From Amaranthus tricolor (Eukaryota; Streptophyta; Magnoliopsida; Caryophyllales; Amaranthaceae), in the NCBI RefSeq assembly GCF_026212465.1, contig NC_080062.1:1479501-1543500 (forward strand): 64,000 nucleotides of DNA. The letters run 5' to 3'. Both the position numbers and the translations under genes were made by a program. The notes below the pieces were generated by a model. That model did no database searches. It had not been told where the DNA came from and worked only from the letters and a program-made list of their open reading frames with translations. Positions 60,251 to 64,000 of the stretch are shown in pieces. Each line of letters starts with the position of its first letter. The stretch's first letter is position 1.

Positions 60251-60697
60251 TCATGCAAGTGTGAAAGCACCTATTATGAGCACAAACATTCCACACACAG
60301 TAGCTTGTACTCTTGCACCTTTTGAGTAGATATACTCTATGGGGTATAGACTTTTAGACGGAGAATTGTAGGAAAACGTTGGCAGAGGCGGCGGCGGTTG
60401 GTGCATGCATGGGTCACATGGAGGCTCCTCCGGTGGCGGTGGCGGTGGAATTGGGTCGTCACACGGTGGTGGTGGTGGTGGAGGACACTCTATAACGGGC
60501 GGTGGGGGCGGTGGAGGACACTCTATAAGTGGCGGCGGAGGCGGTGGAGATAGTGTTTCAGAGCAAGTGTCACATTTGATGCTAGGGTTTTGTAGAGGTA
60601 TTGATGAAGGGATTTGATCAATGGTTGCTTTGCATGAATTAATGATCACAAAAAAGAGGAATAATAGAATTTTTAGGGTTTTGTGGGTTGTACCCAT
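60251..60697 (-). CDS. Short extensin-like proline-rich cell-wall protein 2
   Basis: A 148-residue protein starts at the ATG at 60697 (MGTTHKTLKILLFLFFVIIN), which gives a clean signal peptide; an in-frame ATG at 60721 would add eight residues. The mature part has cysteine-bounded polyproline blocks (CDTCSETLS, PPLIECPPPPPPPVIEC, PCDDPI, PPCDPC), then YNSPSKSLYP, and a hydrophobic C-terminus (TVCGMFVLIIGAFTLA) like a GPI-attachment signal. The polyproline part contains an 11-residue tandem repeat (33-bp DNA period at 60481-60545). The architecture matches the genes at 46.1 and 63.7 kb. It is a likely secreted cell-wall or plasma-membrane-surface glycoprotein; no enzymatic domain is visible. 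Confidence 0.8.
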   Translation of the reverse strand: MGTTHKTLKILLFLFFVIINSCKATIDQIPSSIPLQNPSIKCDTCSETLSPPPPPPLIECPPPPPPPVIECPPPPPPPCDDPIPPPPPPEEPPCDPCMHQPPPPLPTFSYNSPSKSLYPIEYIYSKGARVQATVCGMFVLIIGAFTLA

Positions 60698-60802
60698 ATT
60701 TGTAGGACACAAGGGAAACAATAAAATTGTAAGCCTTTTGAATTATAGGTTGTGAACTTGTGATTGTATAGGTGTAATTTGTAACATCATGGGTTCATAA
60801 AA

Positions 60803-60810
60803 AATTTATA
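60803..60810 (-). promoter_or_regulatory. TATA box of proline-rich gene 2
   Basis: TATAAATT on the minus strand lies about 110 bp upstream of the ATG at 60697, giving a leader of roughly 75-80 nt. Confidence 0.45.
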
Positions 60811-61269
60811 GTGTGTAGTTACCAATTAGGGTTGACTTATGGTCAATATTTATTTCAAATTAATGGTTAATTTGGGGTAGGTAATGTGGGTCTTTCATAA
60901 CGTCCCCCTTTCAAAATGGGAAGGAAACTTGCACAAGCGAAAGAGATAGTTGTTTTTTAGAAATTACTTGGTACTTCTATGTATTTAATGATGTTTTTTG
61001 GAAGAGAGAATTCACCTTTGTAAGTGAAAATATTTAATCACAAGACTAATTTGTAATTCAATTTATTTGATTTTATGTAGGTTAGAGTATTTCTAGGTGG
61101 TAAGAATTAAGCTCCAGTCGAAAGGGTGAAAGAAAATAAAAAGTCTTTAGCCACTAGTCTAACTTAAAATTCTCATTCTTTTTATTTTATAAAAGAAATG
61201 GATGGTTCATTTAGAAAATAAATAGATGAAATTTTTTTAAAAGTTATAATTGTAGTATATTTTAATCAT

Positions 61270-61740
61270 AGTATACCGGTCAAATTTTAATTCGATTCGA
61301 ATTTAATCGGAAATTTGATTGGGAAATAGTGGGTCGAAACCCAAACATACCGACTTGTGGACCAAAAATGATACAACTCAAAAAACCCAATAAAATGGGT
61401 CAATCCTGATTGAAACCCGAACCACTTTAAAAACTATTTTCAATTTCACATCAGTACTCTCAATTCTCTATCATCATTTAGTTGGAACCAATTATATTTT
61501 AGTCAATTTTTAAAAATTTTAATTCAACATTTTTTTGTTGTAATCAATCGATATATTAGTCTTTTTTTAATACAAAATGAATTCATATAAAAAAGAGTAT
61601 AAAATTTTTTTAAACAAAATTAATAAGAAAAAAGTTTTAAAAGTATAATTAGCTCGTCGAACATAATTCGATTTGAAATTAACCTAATTCAAAAATAACT
61701 CGCTAGATTCATCTGATTTAAATTTGCACGTCCTGCGCCA
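61270..61740. repeat. Dispersed GACCC/AACCCG-rich repeat, copy 2
   Basis: The same order of phrases as at 4950-5420: TCGAATTT start, AACCCAA, AATGGGTCAA, CTATCATCATTTA, an AT-rich middle (about 61490-61640), a TCGAACATAATTCGA block and GACAGATCTAAAGGG near the end. It is diverged and noncoding. Confidence 0.45.
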
Positions 61741-62619
61741 TTTTGACAGATCTAAAGGGCGGCATAGCTAATAAGGAAAAAAATTCACTTATTTTAACGT
61801 TTACTAATAATTTTATTTTGTTTTTAGTTAACTTGAGGATTGAGGAGGGTTGACTTTTAGAGACCATTTGGTCAATACCTAATTACACTATAAAAAAGTT
61901 GAAAAGTAAAACTTTAAAGGCCGACTTCCGTCAACTTAATTAAACGGATGTTATGACAATATGGATGCATACTTTTTAACTAATCATCGAACTCGAGGTA
62001 TTTCTGAGAAAGTGAGTGATGCGTTTCGAAGACTATTATTAGATAGTAATTGATTTTTTTAATACCAATTAAATAAGATGTCATTTGATTACGTTTTTCA
62101 AGTTATATATTAAGAATAAAATTACAAAATACCTAGGATTATTTAGGGCCGTTTTTGACCATATACAATGTAGACATTTGTCTAGGGATCTGAATTAGAA
62201 AAAGCCCTAAAATCTGAAATATTTGGTTAATGAAGTAAACACTTAAAAATTTGCAATTCATGATTAATTATCTTATCAATTAAGAAGTTTATCACACGTC
62301 TACATTAATAATGATAATTATAATATATAAGGTCCATTTCTATTAATTTTCCAACATCCGTTAAAGTTCAAAATTGACCCTCTTTAGAAAGTGCTCATTT
62401 TTTTCAGTTTGCCTAGAGCCCATAAAATATTAGAAAACGACACTGAGATTACTTTTGTAAAAGACTGCTTTTCTGTAAAATGAACTCAAAACAAAGAGTT
62501 TATATTCTCTACTAAAAATTGATCGACATATAACAGAAAATCTCAAAATGAACGTTTTAAATGAATTAGTGGGAGTAAGTGCACAATAATCCTCCTCTCT
62601 TATATTTAGTCTACTAATA

Positions 62620-62693
<74 letters not shown>
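62620..62693. repeat. (TTA)n microsatellite
   Basis: About 25 TTA units without interruption. Confidence 0.95.
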
Positions 62694-62696
<3 letters not shown>

Positions 62697-63049
62697 TTTG
62701 TCCTTGTTTTGCAAGAAGGCAATAGACTCGTTCTCGTTGGTGTTATAATCTTACTATATAAATTCGGAATTCAACAAATTAATAAGTTTAAGTATTTTAT
62801 CTGTTACTTTAATTTTGCTATCTATATATATTATATTATATAATATAATTAAAATCATTAATCTCAATTACACTTATTACAAGCATATTTCTTTGCATTT
62901 ATATATGAGCCAAGTAAAAAAAAAATTAAAACCCAAATCATAACAATATCTCATATATATTTCACTTTCCAAGCGTCTTCACATAACCACGATTTAGGAA
63001 AATGATATAGATAACAAAGAAGCTCATATAGTCATTGTTAGAAACTGAG

Positions 63050-63345
63050 TACAGATTGATAATGTATATAACGTATTATGAATTTTAAACATAAGTTTAA
63101 ACTTTTGATTGAATTAGTTTATTGACATGATATAAGAAATTAACGTGACCTTAATCTCATTCAACCTTCAATATTTGAAGTGAAATATTTGGCAACATGT
63201 ATATGAAGAGGGATGAGTTGTATCCACACTTCTAACTCAAAGTGCTCTGATCTTTTAAGGAGCGTGATAATGTATATAACATATTATGGGGCTTCAATTA
63301 TAAACTCAAATTTTTAATTGAGTTGATTTCTTAACAGAGATTGGA
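63050..63345 (-). repeat. Copy of the SINE-like dispersed repeat
   Basis: On the minus strand, two cores (TTATATACATTATC and CAATCAAAAGTTTAAAC types) flank AGAAGTGTGGATACAACTC and AAATATTTCACTTCAAATAT, the same order as at 16866-17110 on the plus strand. The copies differ at many positions, so the family is old. Confidence 0.55.
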
Positions 63346-63728
63346 TATGAGATCGTATTCGAGAGAAAAAGATTGCGTGACATAAGAATATTACATTAAA
63401 TTCATTATGTTCAAAATAGGGAAAATTAGCTATTCAATATTCTACATATTAAAAAGAAACAATACAATCATAAACTTCTTAGGGAAAAATTCAAATAATT
63501 ATAAGAAATAACTACATGGTAAAGAAAATGAGAATGAAGTTATAGCAATATAATATTATTGAATCACCAAATGATTAAATTGATTAAATGTAACTGATTA
63601 ACCATGCGGATGATGATAATAAAATAATACAAATAAGAAATTCTAATCCAACATAAATTTTCTTAATTATATATAGTCTACATACTAACACTCCATAGAA
63701 TATATTTTCATAGGAGTATGTTTAATCA

Positions 63729-64000
63729 TCATAAAAATATGATCTTTTCCATCAATGCAACTCCAACAAAAAATATTACTATAAGACTCGTAATACCTTT
63801 ATATGTTTTTGTACCGGCAGAGTAGTTATATTGTGTAACATACAAACCATTAACAGTTGGAGTATTAATCCATTTGGGTGGTGGTGGTGGCAATGCTGAT
63901 GGAGGACATGGTAGTGGTGACGTCGGTGGTGGAAGAACGGGTGGTGCCGGCGGTGGTGATGGAATAATTGGCGGTGGTAACGGTGGTTGTGGGGGAGGAG
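63729..64000 (-). CDS. Proline-rich cell-wall protein 3, C-terminal part
   Basis: The frame is open from the window edge at 64000 to the TGA at 63729-63731 and encodes 89 residues. It starts inside a proline-rich block (PPQPPLPPPIIPSPPPAPPV), has one cysteine (SPLPCPPSALP), then a tyrosine-containing stretch (LYVTQYNYSAG) and a hydrophobic C-terminus (ITSLIVIFFVGVALM) like a GPI-attachment signal. This is the same order as in the genes at 46.1 and 60.3 kb. The signal peptide and start lie beyond the window. Composition is not that of a random ORF: proline blocks are confined to the N-terminal part and the tail is hydrophobic. Confidence 0.75.
   Translation of the reverse strand, partial: PPPQPPLPPPIIPSPPPAPPVLPPPTSPLPCPPSALPPPPPKWINTPTVNGLYVTQYNYSAGTKTYKGITSLIVIFFVGVALMEKIIFL

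Larger units (their letters stand above)
60811..63728. other. Gene-free region between proline-rich genes 2 and 3
   Basis: It contains the GACCC/AACCCG-rich repeat at 61270-61740, a (TTA)n microsatellite at 62620-62693 and a SINE-like repeat copy at 63050-63345. No gene is supported. Confidence 0.45.

Noticed and set aside
60405..60617. Glycine-rich plus-strand ORF
   Set aside because: It is the antisense of the polyproline block of proline-rich gene 2 (CCN proline codons read as GGN glycine).

Overview
The window is eudicot plant nuclear DNA. Genes are split by AT-rich GT..AG introns, and between them lie Copia elements, a solo LTR, small inverted-repeat transposons and long (TA)n and (TTA)n microsatellites. 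Frequent short copies of a GAGACGGTCTC-type repeat recall Amaranthaceae/Caryophyllales genomes, but that placement is a weak inference from memory. I see no prokaryotic genes, CRISPR arrays or rRNA/tRNA genes, and nothing that looks like a novel multi-gene system. The window is ordinary gene space with some unusual details.

Layout. 1-2904: intron or upstream DNA of an ARM-repeat gene, with a 141-bp MITE. 2905-3757 (+): terminal exon of an ARM-repeat protein of the U-box/ARM superfamily. 3758-7678: intergenic. 7679-8727: a 1.05-kb inverted-repeat transposon directly upstream of ABCI1 (CcmA-like ATPase for mitochondrial cytochrome c maturation), whose 5' leader exon ends at 8914 and whose CDS is 10897-11589. 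15708-18966 (+): five-exon NIP aquaporin with unusual pore residues. 20591-43394 (+): intact 24-exon DEG7 protease gene (1,114 aa); its intron 14 holds a complete antisense Copia element (32777-37819) with 5-bp target duplications. 46139-46678, 60251-60697 and 63729-64000 (all -): three short proline-rich cell-wall proteins. 50464-54915 (+): a second, 5'-truncated Copia relative. 55179-58255: a 3.08-kb solo-LTR-like element with its own target duplication.

The host genes look like unrelated housekeeping or structural genes that happen to be neighbours: ubiquitin or ARM signalling, organelle cytochrome c assembly, solute transport, proteolysis and the cell wall. The three proline-rich genes are the only candidates for a local functional cluster. 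The main biological stories are transposon insertion into or beside genes (DEG7 intron 14, ABCI1 promoter), a near-identical LTR pair flanking a disabled coding region, and a NIP channel with a shortened loop before its first NPA-type motif.
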